Shown here: in pieces, positions 5,652-5,849 of the stretch
How positions within the stretch are numbered: position 1 is the first letter of the stretch
How the letters are laid out: each line of letters opens with the position of its first letter
Assembly (NCBI GenBank): GCA_945936265.1
Contig: CAMETB010000092.1
Span: 1-5,849 of the forward strand
Reading direction: 5' to 3'
DNA from: an uncultured Clostridia bacterium
GTDB lineage: Bacteria > Bacillota > Clostridia > Oscillospirales > CAG-272
Length of the DNA stretch: 5,849 nucleotides
Position numbers and translations under genes: made by a program
Notes under the pieces: model-generated
Database searches by the model: none
The model's input: the letters and a program-made list of their open reading frames with translations, nothing else
What the model was told of the DNA's origin: nothing

Positions 5652-5849
5652 TCAGGTTTTGCTTGCACCCATAAGCCAGGAGTGCGGGAGAACTTTTGCA
5701 AGGAATCTGTAAAACTTATAAAAAGCGCGCGGCGTGCAGACGCATCTGCCTTTTTTCGACGCTTTTACGGCGAGCCTTGCAACTTTTACGGGGTCGCAAT
5801 AGGGCAGAGTGTCAAAGGTTTTGGAAACGCCCTTATCAATACCTGCCAC
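5652..5849 (-). CDS. C-terminal end of a probable short-chain dehydrogenase/reductase (partial)
   Basis: The last 65 residues or so of a gene that continues past the right edge; the GTG at the edge is most likely an internal Val codon, not a start. The segment DPVKVARLAVKASKKGRCVC, then RFLAKVLPH, resembles the C-terminus of DltE/YqjQ-like short-chain dehydrogenases. There a helix of the form (S/D)PExVA..AlkAl..GK leads into a basic, hydrophobic tail ending near LLPRxL. The Rossmann nucleotide-binding motif and catalytic Ser-Tyr-Lys would lie outside the window, so identity rests on the tail only. The TGA stop is 31 nt upstream of the fucosidase, with no hairpin terminator between, so cotranscription is likely. 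A role in fucose oxidation is possible but unsupported. Confidence 0.6.
   Translation of the reverse strand: MAGIDKGVSKTFDTLPYCDPVKVARLAVKASKKGRCVCTPRAFYKFYRFLAKVLPHSWLMGASKT

Noticed and set aside
5630..5660. Separate promoter for the fucosidase (TATTAT-like sequence)
   Set aside because: The TATTAT has no acceptable -35 box at 16-18 bases, and the AT-rich stretch alone is not convincing. Cotranscription with the upstream gene is simpler.

Overview
The window looks like the chromosome of an anaerobic, gut-type Firmicute (Clostridia-like). This rests on AT-leaning, ATA/AGA-rich codon use, strong AGGAG-type ribosome binding sites, canonical TTGACA/TATAAT-like promoters, a YugP-type metallopeptidase and two sugar-trimming glycosidases. 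It holds parts or all of six genes, with almost no unexplained coding space. The genus cannot be told from the sequence.

Layout. (1) Positions 1-1976, + strand: the C-terminal two thirds of a LacZ-type (GH2) beta-galactosidase. Its reading frame is broken by a single in-frame TAG at 270-272 and is otherwise intact. (2) 1975-2012: a strong bidirectional terminator shared with the convergent genes. (3) 2025-3185, - strand: a two-gene operon, the manganese exporter mntP followed 21 nt later by an ECF vitamin-transporter S component. (4) 3186-3386: a divergent promoter region with one clear promoter on each strand. (5) 3387-4103, + strand: a membrane zinc metallopeptidase of the YugP family. (6) 4104-4309: a convergent, non-coding gap packed with GC-rich hairpins, at least two of which are followed by T-runs. 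(7) 4310-5620, - strand: a complete GH29 alpha-L-fucosidase with no signal peptide. (8) 5652-5849, - strand: the C-terminal end of a probable short-chain dehydrogenase, 31 nt upstream of the fucosidase and possibly cotranscribed with it.

How the parts fit. The beta-galactosidase and the fucosidase would remove terminal beta-galactose and alpha-fucose from host or plant oligosaccharides, probably inside the cell in the case of the fucosidase. They are not in one operon, so a joint pathway is only an inference. mntP and the S component are a plausible transcription unit for small-solute homeostasis. YugP is a housekeeping-type membrane protease of unclear substrate.

I found no convincing undescribed system. 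The points most worth a second look are the amber codon inside an otherwise sound lacZ, the cluster of hairpins at 4126-4306, and a perfect inverted repeat lying over the predicted transcription start of mntP.
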